Below, piece after piece: positions 36,853 through 46,026 of a stretch of DNA of 64,000 bases. Below the pieces are notes generated by a model that saw nothing but the letters and a program-made list of their open reading frames with translations, was not told where the DNA came from and did not search any database. The translations under genes were made by a program, and so were the position numbers. The DNA comes from a bacterium (GTDB taxonomy: Bacteria > Actinomycetota > Acidimicrobiia > Acidimicrobiales > Bin134). Location of the stretch: positions 1 to 64,000 of the forward strand of contig JAPOTT010000029.1 in NCBI GenBank assembly GCA_026709025.1, in the 5' to 3' direction. Numbering within the stretch: position 1 is the stretch's first letter; every line of letters starts with the position of its first letter.

Positions 36853-37236
36853 CTAGTCCAGTGAGATCTGCACTACATCGTCTACCACGCGAGTTCTGAA
36901 GGTGTGCATGTTGCCAGACCAGCCGTCGTTGGAGGGTAGAACGCATTCTCCGGTTGACACGTCAAACACAGATCCATGTTCTGGGCATCGCAACAGAGTG
37001 CCGCGCATTAGCGGCACACCACCAAGCGGTGTTTCTTGATGCGGGCACATGGGTTGAAAAGCACACCACTTTTCTCCAGTGTTGGCTATGGCAACGGGGG
37101 TGCCGTCCACATCAACGATGGCGGTCTCACCGGGTTCCAGATAGTCGGTGGGCGCTGCGTCAACAAAGCTGTTGGTGTCTGTGCTGTTGGTATCTGTGCT
37201 GTTGGTATCTGGCATTTGCATCTCCAAGGTGCTCAA
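36853..37236 (-). CDS. Rieske [2Fe-2S] ferredoxin-like protein
   Basis: Small electron-transfer protein of 127 aa. Cluster ligands C64-P-H66 and C84-P-E-H87 fit the Rieske pattern CxH...CxxH. It lacks a membrane anchor or catalytic oxygenase domain, so it probably serves an oxygenase elsewhere. A 15-bp repeat in three copies (37168-37212) encodes TDTNS repeats near the N-terminus. It lies opposite in strand between the amidohydrolase and an SDR. Confidence 0.88.
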   Translation of the reverse strand: MSTLEMQMPDTNSTDTNSTDTNSFVDAAPTDYLEPGETAIVDVDGTPVAIANTGEKWCAFQPMCPHQETPLGGVPLMRGTLLRCPEHGSVFDVSTGECVLPSNDGWSGNMHTFRTRVVDDVVQISLD

Positions 37237-37311
37237 GCACCGGCATTAAGCGCAGGCCATACTGATGGCCTGCGCGCTGGTTGATGTTTTACTTTTTACA
37301 GGAGGTTACCC

Positions 37312-38256
37312 ATGAACTCTAGACCGAAAATGAGTAGGTTTGACCAGATGCGGGCCATGGCCTCTTCCATGTTCAAGCAGCGACGCAAGCCCAATCCCGC
37401 ACTTGCTATTTCGCCCGCTGATTCAGATCTCAACGGCAAAACGGTTGCCTTCACCGGTGGTACCGATGGGATGGGCAGGGTGGCAGTGGAACTGCTGCAC
37501 AAGATGGGAGCCACAGTTATTTTGTTGGGTCGCAATGAGGCCAAGGGCCAAGCGCTGATAGATGAACTGGGTTCCAATGTTCGGTTCGTCCACTGCGACT
37601 TGGTTTCTTTGGAGAGCGTGCGCAGCGCTGCGTCTAAGGTGCTAGCTGATTACCCCGAAATCCATGTTCTTGTGAACAACGCTGGAGTGAATCTAGGTGA
37701 TCGACAGGAAACCCCAGAGGGCTTCGAAGCGCATTGGGTGATTAACTATCTGGGGTCGTATTTGCTCACCAACCTCCTGCTAGACCGGCTCCAGGCTTCG
37801 GCACCAGCGCGTATCGTGAACGTGTCCTCAGCTACGGAAGCCCTTGGGCACATCAACTTTGACAACCTGCAACTAGAGCGCAACTTCAGCACCGGCAAGG
37901 CATATTCGCAGGCCAAGCTGGCACTCAACATGTTTACAATCCACTTGTCCCGCCAGCTAGAAGGGTCGGGGGTGACGGTGAATGCGCTCAACCCAGGCTT
38001 TATCAAAAGCAATTTGTTGCGTGATTTGAAGGGGAAAGAAAGAGTGGGTTCTATCCTTATGTTGCTTTTTGCTTCGCCTGCGCTTGTGGGCGCAGATCGT
38101 ATCGTGCGGCTTGCTGTTTCGTCGGCGTATGAAGGGGTTAGTGGGCAGTTTGTGTTTGAAGACGCGGCACGGCTGCCAAACCCAGAAGCACTGGACGACA
38201 CAATTGTGGAGCGCCTGATGGAGGTGAGCCGGGCCCAAGCTGGACTAGAAGGCTGA
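37312..38256 (+). CDS. Short-chain dehydrogenase/reductase
   Basis: An NAD(P)-dependent oxidoreductase with the glycine motif TGGTDGMG (48-55), NNAG, and the catalytic YSQAK near residues 203-207. It is similar in layout to retinol-dehydrogenase/WW-oxidoreductase-like SDRs (314 aa, N-terminal extension of about 40 residues rich in Lys/Arg). The substrate is unknown, perhaps a lipid alcohol or ketone given its neighbours. GGAGG at 37301-37305 precedes the ATG. Confidence 0.88.
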   Translation: MNSRPKMSRFDQMRAMASSMFKQRRKPNPALAISPADSDLNGKTVAFTGGTDGMGRVAVELLHKMGATVILLGRNEAKGQALIDELGSNVRFVHCDLVSLESVRSAASKVLADYPEIHVLVNNAGVNLGDRQETPEGFEAHWVINYLGSYLLTNLLLDRLQASAPARIVNVSSATEALGHINFDNLQLERNFSTGKAYSQAKLALNMFTIHLSRQLEGSGVTVNALNPGFIKSNLLRDLKGKERVGSILMLLFASPALVGADRIVRLAVSSAYEGVSGQFVFEDAARLPNPEALDDTIVERLMEVSRAQAGLEG

Positions 38257-38313
38257 GCTTCGCTGCGCTAGGTATTGTGGGATTCACTGGCTAGTTGAGC
38301 TTGGGAGAGAGCC

Positions 38314-39450
38314 GTGGATTTTGCCTACAACGATGATCAGGCGCTGTTACAGGATGCCACCCGGCGTTTTTTGGAACAGCGCCATCCGCTAGCAGCGGTG
38401 CGCGCTCAGCTAGAAGCTGACTCTACTTTCGACCGTGAAGTGTGGCGTGCTGGGGCAGAACTCGGTTGGGCTGCTTTGTTGGTGCCCGAGCAATACGGCG
38501 GGGGCAGCGTGACGGATCAGCCCGTTGTGGATCTTTGTGCAGTTGGCGAAGAACTTGGCAGGGTGCTTTATCCAGGCCCTTTTTTGGCAGCCAACGTGGT
38601 GGCCGATGCTGTTGCCACATTTGGCGACCCACAACAAAAACAGCAGTATTTGACCCCAATCGCTGCTGGAGATTGCGTGCCCACATGGTGTACCACCACC
38701 GATGGCTCTGTAGATATAGCTGCTATTGGGGTTGAGGCCACAACTACGGCTACTGGGCTGCGCTTGGACGGTGTGGCTCGGTATACCCACGATGCACATC
38801 AGGCAGATTTGTTGTTGGTGGCCTGTAATGCTGTAAGTGGGCCTTCGTTGGTATTGGTGCCGCTGCCAACGTCTGGCCTGCAGGTTCGGGTGCTTGGCGG
38901 CTTAGACCTTACAAGGCGGCTCTGTGAGGTGAGTTTTGAAGGTGTCCAAGTAGATACGCAGCAGGTATTGGGCCCGGTTGGTATGGCCGAAGAAACCATC
39001 TGGCGTGCGTATCGTTTAGCCACGGTGGTACAAGCAGCCGAGGCAGTAGGTGCCGCAGAGCAGGTTTTTGAGTTCACCGTGCAGTACGCCAAAGATCGCA
39101 AGCAGTTTGGTCGCGCCATTGGCGGCTTCCAAGCCATCAAGCATCGCTTAGCCGACTTGTTGATGGAGCTTGAGGGGGCGCGTGTGGCTACGCGTTACGC
39201 CGCTTTGGCTGTCGCAGACAATCGACATGATCGTGATGAGGCTGTTTTTGTGGCAGGTGCAGCGGTGCGCGATGCGTTTGCGTTCATTGCGGGGGAGTCG
39301 GTGCAGATACACGGCGGTATCGGCTTTACTTGGGAGTACGATGTTCACCTGTTTATGCGTCGGGCCAAAGTAGAGCAAGTGTTGTTGGGCGATCCCGATT
39401 GGCATCGCGAGCAGCTATGCAGGTTGGTAGAAGCGGAGGTGCTGGCCTGA
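38314..39450 (+). CDS. Acyl-CoA dehydrogenase, first of a pair
   Basis: FAD-dependent alpha,beta-dehydrogenation of an acyl-CoA. FAD/acyl-CoA dehydrogenase marks are YAKDRKQFGRAIGGFQAIKHRLAD and the C-terminal QIHGGIGFTWEYDVHLFMRRA. 378 aa, GTG start. It overlaps the next acyl-CoA dehydrogenase by 1 nt. Tandem pairs like this in actinobacteria often form alpha2beta2 enzymes acting on bulky substrates such as steroid side chains (FadE28/FadE29 type); that role here is inference. Confidence 0.9.
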   Translation: MDFAYNDDQALLQDATRRFLEQRHPLAAVRAQLEADSTFDREVWRAGAELGWAALLVPEQYGGGSVTDQPVVDLCAVGEELGRVLYPGPFLAANVVADAVATFGDPQQKQQYLTPIAAGDCVPTWCTTTDGSVDIAAIGVEATTTATGLRLDGVARYTHDAHQADLLLVACNAVSGPSLVLVPLPTSGLQVRVLGGLDLTRRLCEVSFEGVQVDTQQVLGPVGMAEETIWRAYRLATVVQAAEAVGAAEQVFEFTVQYAKDRKQFGRAIGGFQAIKHRLADLLMELEGARVATRYAALAVADNRHDRDEAVFVAGAAVRDAFAFIAGESVQIHGGIGFTWEYDVHLFMRRAKVEQVLLGDPDWHREQLCRLVEAEVLA

Positions 39451-40643
39451 TGGACATAGATATAGGCGAGATTCCAGAGCGCTACGATGCCTATAGGCAA
39501 GGTCTGCGGGACTTTATTGCCAAAAACCTGCCTGAGTTAACTTTTAGGCAGCGCTCTGGGTTGCGGGCACCTGAGGATCCCGAAGATGTGGTGAAGCTGC
39601 GGCGCTGGGTAAGCGGTTTGCACGATGCTGGTTACGGGCCTAGATGTACAGACCCCTTTGAGGCACGCATAAGCGTGGAGGAATTAGAGCGCACACGGGT
39701 GCCTTATGTTTTGGGCAACCCGCTGGTAGCTGGTGCAATCGTGCATTTCGGCACAGAACAGCAGCGTGCGTTTTACCTGCCAGCCATTGCCTCGGGCGAA
39801 CACATCTGGACGCAGCTTTTTAGCGAGCCAGACGCAGGCAGCGATCTTACTTCTCTCAAGACGCGTGCTGTCTTAGATGGTGATCACTATGTGGTGAGCG
39901 GACAGAAGGTGTGGAGCACTTGGGCGCAGTTCAGTGATTTCGGCTATCTGTTGGCACGAATTGGAACCGGTACGGGGCGAGATGGCATCACTGCTTTTAT
40001 TCTCGACATGAAAAGCGAAGGGGTAACCACCCGCCCATTGCGCGAGATCACCGGCACCACCGACTTCAACGAGGTGTTTTTGGATGAGGTGCGTATTCCA
40101 GCAGAGAACATGATTGGTGAGGCTGGCTTGGGTTGGACTGTGGCCCAAGCTAGCTTGGCAGATGAGCGCGGCATCCTGCCTGGAGCCAAAGAACGTGACC
40201 CTGCTGGCGCGCTGGTGCGGGTTGCACGTCAGCGCATTAGGGCAGAAAAGCTAGCCATCACCGATAGCGCGGTGCGCCAAGAGATTGGTCGGGTGGCGGC
40301 TCGTAGCCGTATCGAGCGCTATTTGGGTTATCAAACACAAACCCGAGCAGCTAAGGGCCAATCCACCGTGTGGGATGCGCCGATGGGCAAGATTTGGTTT
40401 AGCGAACTGAACCTTGAGACTGCCGACTACGCGCTTCGGCTTTTGGGTGGGCGCGGCATGTTGGTGGAAGACGAACCCTTAGCTTATGAGGATGGCTATT
40501 GGCAGGATACGTTTATGTATGCCAGGTCTTGGACTATTGCGGGTGGTTCTAATGAGATCCTGCGTAACGTGATTGGCGAGCGGGGTCTTGGGCTGCCACG
40601 TGAACCTCGGAACAAGCCAAACCCTGATTCCTCCAACAAATAA
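39450..40643 (+). CDS. Acyl-CoA dehydrogenase, second of a pair
   Basis: Partner of the preceding gene. Marks: LFSEPDAGSDLTSLKTRA (flavin-binding region), GQKVWSTWAQFSDFGYLLARI, and the C-terminal AGGSNEILRNVIGERGLGLPR. The ATG at 39450 shares its A with the upstream stop and has GGAGG at 39435-39439, giving 397 aa; the open frame runs further upstream but those codons are antisense-like extension. Probably forms a hetero-oligomer with its neighbour. Confidence 0.9.
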   Translation: MDIDIGEIPERYDAYRQGLRDFIAKNLPELTFRQRSGLRAPEDPEDVVKLRRWVSGLHDAGYGPRCTDPFEARISVEELERTRVPYVLGNPLVAGAIVHFGTEQQRAFYLPAIASGEHIWTQLFSEPDAGSDLTSLKTRAVLDGDHYVVSGQKVWSTWAQFSDFGYLLARIGTGTGRDGITAFILDMKSEGVTTRPLREITGTTDFNEVFLDEVRIPAENMIGEAGLGWTVAQASLADERGILPGAKERDPAGALVRVARQRIRAEKLAITDSAVRQEIGRVAARSRIERYLGYQTQTRAAKGQSTVWDAPMGKIWFSELNLETADYALRLLGGRGMLVEDEPLAYEDGYWQDTFMYARSWTIAGGSNEILRNVIGERGLGLPREPRNKPNPDSSNK

Positions 40644-40650
40644 TCGGCTG

Positions 40651-40682
40651 CCCTAACCAATAATCTCCCTAACCAATGATCT
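40651..40682 (+). repeat. 16-bp tandem repeat in the spacer before the enoyl-CoA hydratase
   Basis: CCCTAACCAATAATCT at 40651-40666 is followed by CCCTAACCAATGATCT at 40667-40682, with one difference. Confidence 0.85.
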
Positions 40683-40722
40683 CTAGATAAAGCACTACAG
40701 AGATGCTACAGAAAGGCCAGCT

Positions 40723-41526
40723 ATGAGCACTCCAACCGTGGTTCGTGAAGACCAAGATGGGATCGCAACGGTGATCCTGAACAGACCCGACAAGCTCAAC
40801 GCTGCCACGGTGGAGATGATTGAGGGCTTGTGTGCAGCGCTTGAAGACCTGAGAGATCGTGACGACCTGCGTGTGCTCGTTGTGCGAGCGCGGGGCCGGT
40901 ACTTTTGCGCCGGGATGGACATCTATCAGAATCCGCAACCTGACTTTGAAGGCAGCAGCAGAGCTGCGCGCCGCTGGTACCGTGGCAACGCGCAGCCGCG
41001 CCAGAACTTTCGCTGGGCTGCTGAGCTGGCCGAAACCATCGAGAAGCCCACCATCTTGGCTGCTCATGCCCCTTGTTTAGGTGGAGCGTTGGAGTTTGCG
41101 TTGGGCTGCGATTTTCGGTTGGCGGCTCAAAGCGCCAGCTTTGGGCTTCCCGAGATTACATCGGTGGGGGTGCTACCCGGTAGTGGCGGTGTTAGTCGGC
41201 TTGCACGGTTGGTAGGCCCCGCATGGGCACGCTGGATGGTGCTCGCGGAACAGAATGTGCCCGCAGAGCGAGCCTTAGCCATGGGGCTGGTTCACGATGT
41301 GTACCCAGATGAGGAGTTTGATAGCCGCGTGGATGATTTCGCTCGTCACATGGCCGAGCGCCCGCCAGAGGCTTTTGCTATGGGCAAGGTAGCTATTGAG
41401 CTATGTGCAGACTTGGGCCTAGCCGATTCGCGCAGCATAGAGGTGCTTGCCAATGGCCAGCTGCTCACCGGCGCTGAGGCTGCCCACCTACGACAGGGTT
41501 TCGCCGAGCGTCATCAGCGCAGGTAG
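40723..41526 (+). CDS. Enoyl-CoA hydratase/isomerase family protein
   Basis: Crotonase-fold enzyme. The oxyanion-hole segments are RGRYFCAGMDI and APCLGGALEFALGCDF, and the active-site region is LPEITSVGVLPGSGGVSRLARLVG, with a Glu (PEI) where the catalytic Glu is expected. 267 aa. It follows the acyl-CoA dehydrogenase pair and would hydrate their enoyl-CoA product. An 11-bp repeat including the stop (AGCGCAGGTAG at 41516 and 41531) ends the gene. Confidence 0.88.
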   Translation: MSTPTVVREDQDGIATVILNRPDKLNAATVEMIEGLCAALEDLRDRDDLRVLVVRARGRYFCAGMDIYQNPQPDFEGSSRAARRWYRGNAQPRQNFRWAAELAETIEKPTILAAHAPCLGGALEFALGCDFRLAAQSASFGLPEITSVGVLPGSGGVSRLARLVGPAWARWMVLAEQNVPAERALAMGLVHDVYPDEEFDSRVDDFARHMAERPPEAFAMGKVAIELCADLGLADSRSIEVLANGQLLTGAEAAHLRQGFAERHQRR

Positions 41527-41552
41527 TACAAGCGCAGGTAGCAGGCTTAAGG

Positions 41553-42452
41553 TTAGGCAACAGCCTCACTCACCTCTTTGTTCTCTAAGAACACGTCGAT
41601 CACGGCTTGTTGCATACGCTGGCCAGTGGGGTCGGGTTCGATCTTGATTCGGCACATATCCTCAACCCATTTGGATGAGAAGATACGAATGGGCGGCGTT
41701 TCAAGATGAATGCAATCTGTAACCACCTTTGCTGCGGTAGCTGCAGATTGAATGATGCCCATCTCGGGTTGGGCGCGCTGTTGTGCCCCTACCACGTACT
41801 TATCGCGCGTGGGTTTGTAATCTTCGTGCTCGCTATGTGTTGTGCCCTCGGTGAGCTTGGCGGCATTGGCAGCAAAGTCGGTACTGAGCCGCCCCGCAAC
41901 CACAGATGTGAAGTTGATGCCGAAAGCTGGGGTCATGTAGGCGGCTAGGGCTTCGGTGTAGCCCTCTATGGCGAACTTGGAAGCGCAGTAGATCTCATTG
42001 AACGGTTGGCCTACCTGGCCCGCCAATGAGGAGATGTTTACAACGTGGCCTTGGCGCGCCGCTCGCATGTGGGGAATCACGGCCTTAGTGCAGCGCATCA
42101 CACCATGCACGTTAATGTCTAGCACTTGGCTGATCAGCTCGTCTGGGGCATTTTCGGTGGAGAGCAAGCAACCAACTCCAGCGTTGTTGATGAGCACGTC
42201 AATCCGCTGGTGTTTTGCAATTATCGTGTTTACAACAGATTGGATGCTAGCGCTGTCTTGTGTGTCTAGCCTCTCAATGGTTACTTGAACCCCCGCTGCG
42301 CTTAGGGCGGCGCGCAGGTCGGCATCTTTGGAGAGGTTTCGCATGGTGGCGATGACGATGTGGCCCCTTTGGGCTAGATCAACGGCGAGGGCAATGCCCA
42401 ACCCGCTAGAGCAACCCGTGATCAGGCAGACTTTTTCTTGGGAGTTGGTCAT
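41553..42452 (-). CDS. Short-chain dehydrogenase/reductase
   Basis: Classical SDR with TGCSSGLG (12-19), NNAG, INISSLAG-type serine motif and YCASK. 299 aa, with a C-terminal extension after residue 200 that covers the active site. It resembles oxidoreductases acting on hydroxylated lipids or steroids; the substrate is unknown. It is divergent from the cupin gene across a 132-nt spacer and convergent with the enoyl-CoA hydratase. Confidence 0.87.
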   Translation of the reverse strand: MTNSQEKVCLITGCSSGLGIALAVDLAQRGHIVIATMRNLSKDADLRAALSAAGVQVTIERLDTQDSASIQSVVNTIIAKHQRIDVLINNAGVGCLLSTENAPDELISQVLDINVHGVMRCTKAVIPHMRAARQGHVVNISSLAGQVGQPFNEIYCASKFAIEGYTEALAAYMTPAFGINFTSVVAGRLSTDFAANAAKLTEGTTHSEHEDYKPTRDKYVVGAQQRAQPEMGIIQSAATAAKVVTDCIHLETPPIRIFSSKWVEDMCRIKIEPDPTGQRMQQAVIDVFLENKEVSEAVA

Positions 42453-42584
42453 GGATGGCTCTTATCTACTTGTACGTTCATGGTTTCGTGCTCCTCGGTG
42501 TGTATGGTTCTGCCGACAAGTGCAGCAAATGTTAGCCTTTGGGCAGCACTTTACACCTTTTAGAGATACCTTTTGGAGGTTGCC

Positions 42585-42980
42585 ATGCGTTGCGTGATTA
42601 CTGACAACGATGCCGAGGGCCGGTCTTTCGTAGCTAAAGAAATTGAGATCACCGACGCTGTAACTGATTTGTTCGTAACCGATAACGTTGCTGCGCTAAC
42701 CCCGTTAGATGATGTGGTGGATTGGCCTAATGAGATGCCACCTGCGGGTGGGGTTCGCTGGTTGTTCAGCCAATCAGAACCGGGCCAAAGCTGGGATATG
42801 CATGCCACGCCCACCATAGATTTAGATGTGGTGCTAGAAGGTGAAGCCAACATCATCTTGGATAGCGGAACCGTTACGCTCAGCGCTGGAGACAGCATCT
42901 TGATAACCGGAAGACATGGCATAGAAGCTGGCCCTGAGGGTTGCAAGATGATGATTGTGCTGCTTGGCATAGGTGGTTGA
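42585..42980 (+). CDS. Cupin-domain protein
   Basis: 131 aa with a single cupin barrel: the segment MHATPTIDLDVVLEGEANIIL is followed by LSAGDSILITGRHGIEAGPEG. The metal-binding histidines of the first cupin motif are partly replaced (one His in WDMHATPT, one in GRHGIEA). ATG 42585 is chosen because GGAGG (42575-42579) is well spaced; a TTG at 42573 overlaps that site. Function unknown; possibly a regulator or isomerase of the island. Confidence 0.8.
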   Translation: MRCVITDNDAEGRSFVAKEIEITDAVTDLFVTDNVAALTPLDDVVDWPNEMPPAGGVRWLFSQSEPGQSWDMHATPTIDLDVVLEGEANIILDSGTVTLSAGDSILITGRHGIEAGPEGCKMMIVLLGIGG

Positions 42981-43014
42981 GCACACGCGTCTATGAAAGG
43001 TGCTTACACACGCT

Positions 43015-43066
43015 GCTACTACAGGCAGCTACTACAGGTAGCGCCCACACGTAGCGCCCACACGTA
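43015..43066. repeat. Two adjacent 13-bp tandem repeats in a convergent spacer
   Basis: GCTACTACAGGCA / GCTACTACAGGTA (43015-43027, 43028-43040) are followed directly by two copies of GCGCCCACACGTA (43041-43053, 43054-43066). They fill the spacer between the cupin gene and the MaoC-like gene and end at the latter's stop. Confidence 0.85.
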
Positions 43067-43067
43067 C

Positions 43068-44339
43068 CTACCATACGCAGCCGGGCGTATCCACGGCGTA
43101 TTGCGTTTTCAAAGGTGACGGCTTTATGTCGGTTGCGGGGATGATTACCGGCCCGCGTGCGCGCGATGGCAAAAGCACCTTGGCTCGGCCCGGCGCAGTC
43201 ACCTCACCCCTTTGGTTTTCACACCAGATCTCCAACTCCACCATGTTGCGCTGTTCTTGTTGTGATTTGCTGACCACTTTGGCGTTTACCCAGGTTGTGT
43301 CGCCGTGGAAGTTGAAAATCCGGGCTTCGTCGGCGAGTTCCCAAACAAAGCCATCGTCACCTACCCAGTTGGTTAGGTAGTGCATCATCCATGAAGTGCG
43401 CATGAACGCATAGTCGTAGGCCCGCGGATTGCCCACCTCTTTGGCTCGTTCGTCATCCCAGTGAACCCGCATGGTTGTAGACCAAGCCCCGTCTTTGGTC
43501 TTGTTATAGAAAGATGGGATGCGCTTTCGGTTCAAATAGTCTAAGCGGTTAACACCGTTACGGAACATTCCCCAACCCATGCCCATGTGCCAAGCGATGA
43601 TGTCTTGCACCTGAAGTGGCCCCTTTACCATCTTGGGCATCTCCATTTCAGGTTCCACATCTTCCCAATAGAGCGTGTTTGGGCCTCGGCGAAACTCGTT
43701 CTCGTAGGCTTCGTCAATTAATGCCAGATAATCGTCTGTGTAGTTAGGCGGTTCATAAGTTTTAGTGTTCTTGGAGGCTTTTTGCGATGCTTCGCGTTCC
43801 ACGTAGAAGAAGTGGAAGCGGCGAATAGCCACCATCTCTTCGTGCTGGTTGATGTATTCCTTGCGGTGGCGCACGATTAACGCCCTGCCACCTCCGAACT
43901 CGCTGTTAGTTTCCTCTACGTCTTCCACGAAGTGGTTGAGATGCACCTTATCGCCGGGTTGAACCGGGCGAATCAGCTCATAGCTGCCACCGGCTAGGTA
44001 GTTGGGAACACCGCGCAGCGCCCCAGAGGTGGCAGAACGTACTTCTTTTGGTATTTCTACAGTGCCGGTGTTATCCAGCGATAAAAGGTACGTGGGGGGA
44101 GCTACGATGCCCTCCCAGCGTGTGGTTTGGGCATAGTCTTCGTCGCAAAAGATCGGATTGTCATCTCCATAGGCATGGGCGAAGTGGCGGATTGTATCTT
44201 TGTGGGGGGCTTGATTAAATGGAGCGCCTTCTTTGATCAACACACCAATCCGGTTGCGATATCGCTGGATTCCATCTGGTGTTATTTTGCCGCTTGACTT
44301 GTCTGGTTTGGGTTGCGTGTCTGGTTTGGGTTGCGCCAT
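43068..44339 (-). CDS. MaoC-like double hot-dog acyl dehydratase
   Basis: 423 aa with two hot-dog parts. The N-terminal half has FAHAYGDDNPIFCDEDYA and GIVAPPTYLL, the MaoC N-terminal dehydratase pattern (Asp/His active-site region), and RPVQPGDKV. The C-terminal half (about 215-400) is a second degenerate hot dog with WHMGMGWG and MHYLTNWVGDDGFVW. It probably hydrates or dehydrates an acyl-CoA. The N-terminus carries an 18-bp repeat (QPKPDT/QPKPDK). It lies 72 nt after an acyl-CoA synthetase gene on the same strand. Confidence 0.82.
   Translation of the reverse strand: MAQPKPDTQPKPDKSSGKITPDGIQRYRNRIGVLIKEGAPFNQAPHKDTIRHFAHAYGDDNPIFCDEDYAQTTRWEGIVAPPTYLLSLDNTGTVEIPKEVRSATSGALRGVPNYLAGGSYELIRPVQPGDKVHLNHFVEDVEETNSEFGGGRALIVRHRKEYINQHEEMVAIRRFHFFYVEREASQKASKNTKTYEPPNYTDDYLALIDEAYENEFRRGPNTLYWEDVEPEMEMPKMVKGPLQVQDIIAWHMGMGWGMFRNGVNRLDYLNRKRIPSFYNKTKDGAWSTTMRVHWDDERAKEVGNPRAYDYAFMRTSWMMHYLTNWVGDDGFVWELADEARIFNFHGDTTWVNAKVVSKSQQEQRNMVELEIWCENQRGEVTAPGRAKVLLPSRARGPVIIPATDIKPSPLKTQYAVDTPGCVW
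44300..44335 (-). repeat. 18-bp exact tandem repeat at the start of the MaoC-like gene
   Basis: Two adjacent copies, 44300-44317 and 44318-44335, encode a repeated Gln-Pro-Lys-Pro-Asp unit immediately after the start codon. Confidence 0.9.
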
Positions 44340-44411
44340 GTTGTTGTCCTGTTGTATGTGCTTTATGTGGGCAAGTGGTTTCGGAGTGTGCGCCTAAGCG
44401 GTTTGTGTAGG

Positions 44412-45995
44412 TCAGATTTGTCGCCCCGAAGCAGCCCAGTAGCTGTTGCGTATCTCTCTCTTCAGTAGTTTGCCGGTGTCGCTGCGTGGCAGTTCGGTTA
44501 CGAAATCCACTGAGCGGGGGCATTTGGAGGATGCCAGCCGTTGTTTGCACAAGGCGATCAGCTCATCTTCTAGGGCTGCTTTAGCTTCATCTGTGGGCAG
44601 GTCTATGGTTGGTTCAACCACTGCTTTTACCTGCTCGCCCCATTCTTCGTCTGGGATGCCGATCACCGCAGTTTCAGCTACGGCGGGATGAGTGGCCAAG
44701 ATGTTCTCGATTTCTAGGGGGTAGATGTTCACGCCACCGCTGATTATCATGTCTTTTTTGCGGTCGGCTAAGAACAAGTAGCCGTCTTCGTCCAAGTAGC
44801 CCAGATCGCCGATGGTAAACGCGGTGTCTTGGAAAACCTCTTCGGTTTGGGCTGGATCGCCAGCGTACTCAAAGAGGCGCTTGCCCATGTCGATGAACAC
44901 CTCACCCACCTCATTGGGCCCTAGCAGCTCGCCTTTGTCGTTGCGGATGGTAACGGTTACGCCACGCACGCTGCGCCCTACTGTGCCCGGTTTTTCTAGC
45001 CAACGGTAGGGCTTGGCTATTGTTGCCCCGCCTTCGGTGCCGCCATAGGTATCCCAGAGCACAGGGCCCCACCAATCCATCATGCGATGCTTTACGGCTG
45101 GAGAACAAGGAGCCGCACCATGCACAACCACTTCGAGGCTTGAGATGTCGTAGCTGGCCCGTGTGGTTTCTGGCAGCTTCAGCAGTCGGTGAAACATCAT
45201 GGGTACGGCATAGACGGTGGTGATGCGGTGGGTTTGGATGGCTTGCAGCATTTGTTCGGCATCAAACCTGGGGTGGATCACCAGGGCTTGACCCATGTTG
45301 AGCGCTGCCATATAAAAGACGCGACTGCCTCCGTGGAACATTCCAGCGGTCATCAACAGGCTGCCTCGCAACGCCGCTAGCGTGAAGGCCCGGCCCGTCA
45401 ACGCGGCATCGTGAGCCACCTTTGAAGGGTCTCCTTCTGGCAGGGGCCGTTTGATGCCCTTTGGCTTGCCGGTTGTGCCAGAGGAGAACGCAAAGAACAA
45501 GCCTGGGCTGCGCTCAGCGGGCATGGTGGTAGGGTGAGGCGCACAGAACGTATCAACCGACGTGATGTTTGGTGCCTCTCCCACCGATACTAGAGCCCGC
45601 AGGTTTTGGCATCTAGCGATTTCGCTTACCACCTCGGCTTGGTCTGCATCAAATACCAGCGCCGCTGCGGTAGAAGCCTCAAGCACCGCGTCTATTTCTT
45701 GTTTAGATGAGCGTGGGTTGATCATCGCTAGGTAGAGCCCGCTTTGCTCGCAGGCCAGCAGCCATGCCACAAGGTGATAGTCGTTTGGCAACAAGGCGGC
45801 TACCACATCGCCTCGGCGGAGGCCAGCGTTGTGTAGTGCATGTGTGATCTGGTGTGCTTTGTGTGCTAGCTCGCCAAAGGTGAGGGTTCCTGAGGGAGAA
45901 CTTAAGATGGCGGGCAGGTTGGGGTGATCCTCAGCGATCCACCAGAATCCGAGCCTGTCTGGCATAGGGTTGGTGGTTTGAGGCTGCGGGTTCAT
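44412..45995 (-). CDS. Acyl-CoA synthetase (AMP-forming)
   Basis: ANL-superfamily ligase that activates a carboxylic acid to its CoA thioester. The P-loop-like FSSGTTGKPKGIKRP is near 170-185, the A5 motif YGGTEG near 318, the A7 motif TIGDLGYLDEDGYLFLADRKKD near 400, and the catalytic Lys in SDTGKLLKREIRN near the C-terminus. 527 aa. It overlaps the region after the upstream ligase gene, where a 20-bp duplication separates stop and start. Confidence 0.9.
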   Translation of the reverse strand: MNPQPQTTNPMPDRLGFWWIAEDHPNLPAILSSPSGTLTFGELAHKAHQITHALHNAGLRRGDVVAALLPNDYHLVAWLLACEQSGLYLAMINPRSSKQEIDAVLEASTAAALVFDADQAEVVSEIARCQNLRALVSVGEAPNITSVDTFCAPHPTTMPAERSPGLFFAFSSGTTGKPKGIKRPLPEGDPSKVAHDAALTGRAFTLAALRGSLLMTAGMFHGGSRVFYMAALNMGQALVIHPRFDAEQMLQAIQTHRITTVYAVPMMFHRLLKLPETTRASYDISSLEVVVHGAAPCSPAVKHRMMDWWGPVLWDTYGGTEGGATIAKPYRWLEKPGTVGRSVRGVTVTIRNDKGELLGPNEVGEVFIDMGKRLFEYAGDPAQTEEVFQDTAFTIGDLGYLDEDGYLFLADRKKDMIISGGVNIYPLEIENILATHPAVAETAVIGIPDEEWGEQVKAVVEPTIDLPTDEAKAALEDELIALCKQRLASSKCPRSVDFVTELPRSDTGKLLKREIRNSYWAASGRQI

Positions 45996-46026
45996 GAGAT
46001 CTGCTTGGGATTCATGAGATCTGCTT
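45991..46026 (-). repeat. Duplicated stop/start junction between two acyl-CoA synthetase genes
   Basis: A 16-bp sequence, TTCATGAGATCTGCTT, occurs at 45991-46006 and 46011-46026 (20-bp period). On the minus strand this duplicates the last codons of the upstream gene plus its overlapping ATG, creating an in-between seven-codon frame (MNPKQIS, stop). Confidence 0.85.

Noticed and set aside
39330..39449. Upstream extension of the second acyl-CoA dehydrogenase
   Set aside because: These codons overlap the first dehydrogenase in another frame; ATG 39450 has a strong ribosome site and matches the family length.
43015..43066. Closely spaced repeats that might suggest a CRISPR
   Set aside because: The units are 13 bp, directly adjacent without spacers and of two different kinds; they are simple tandem duplications. 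No cas genes are present.
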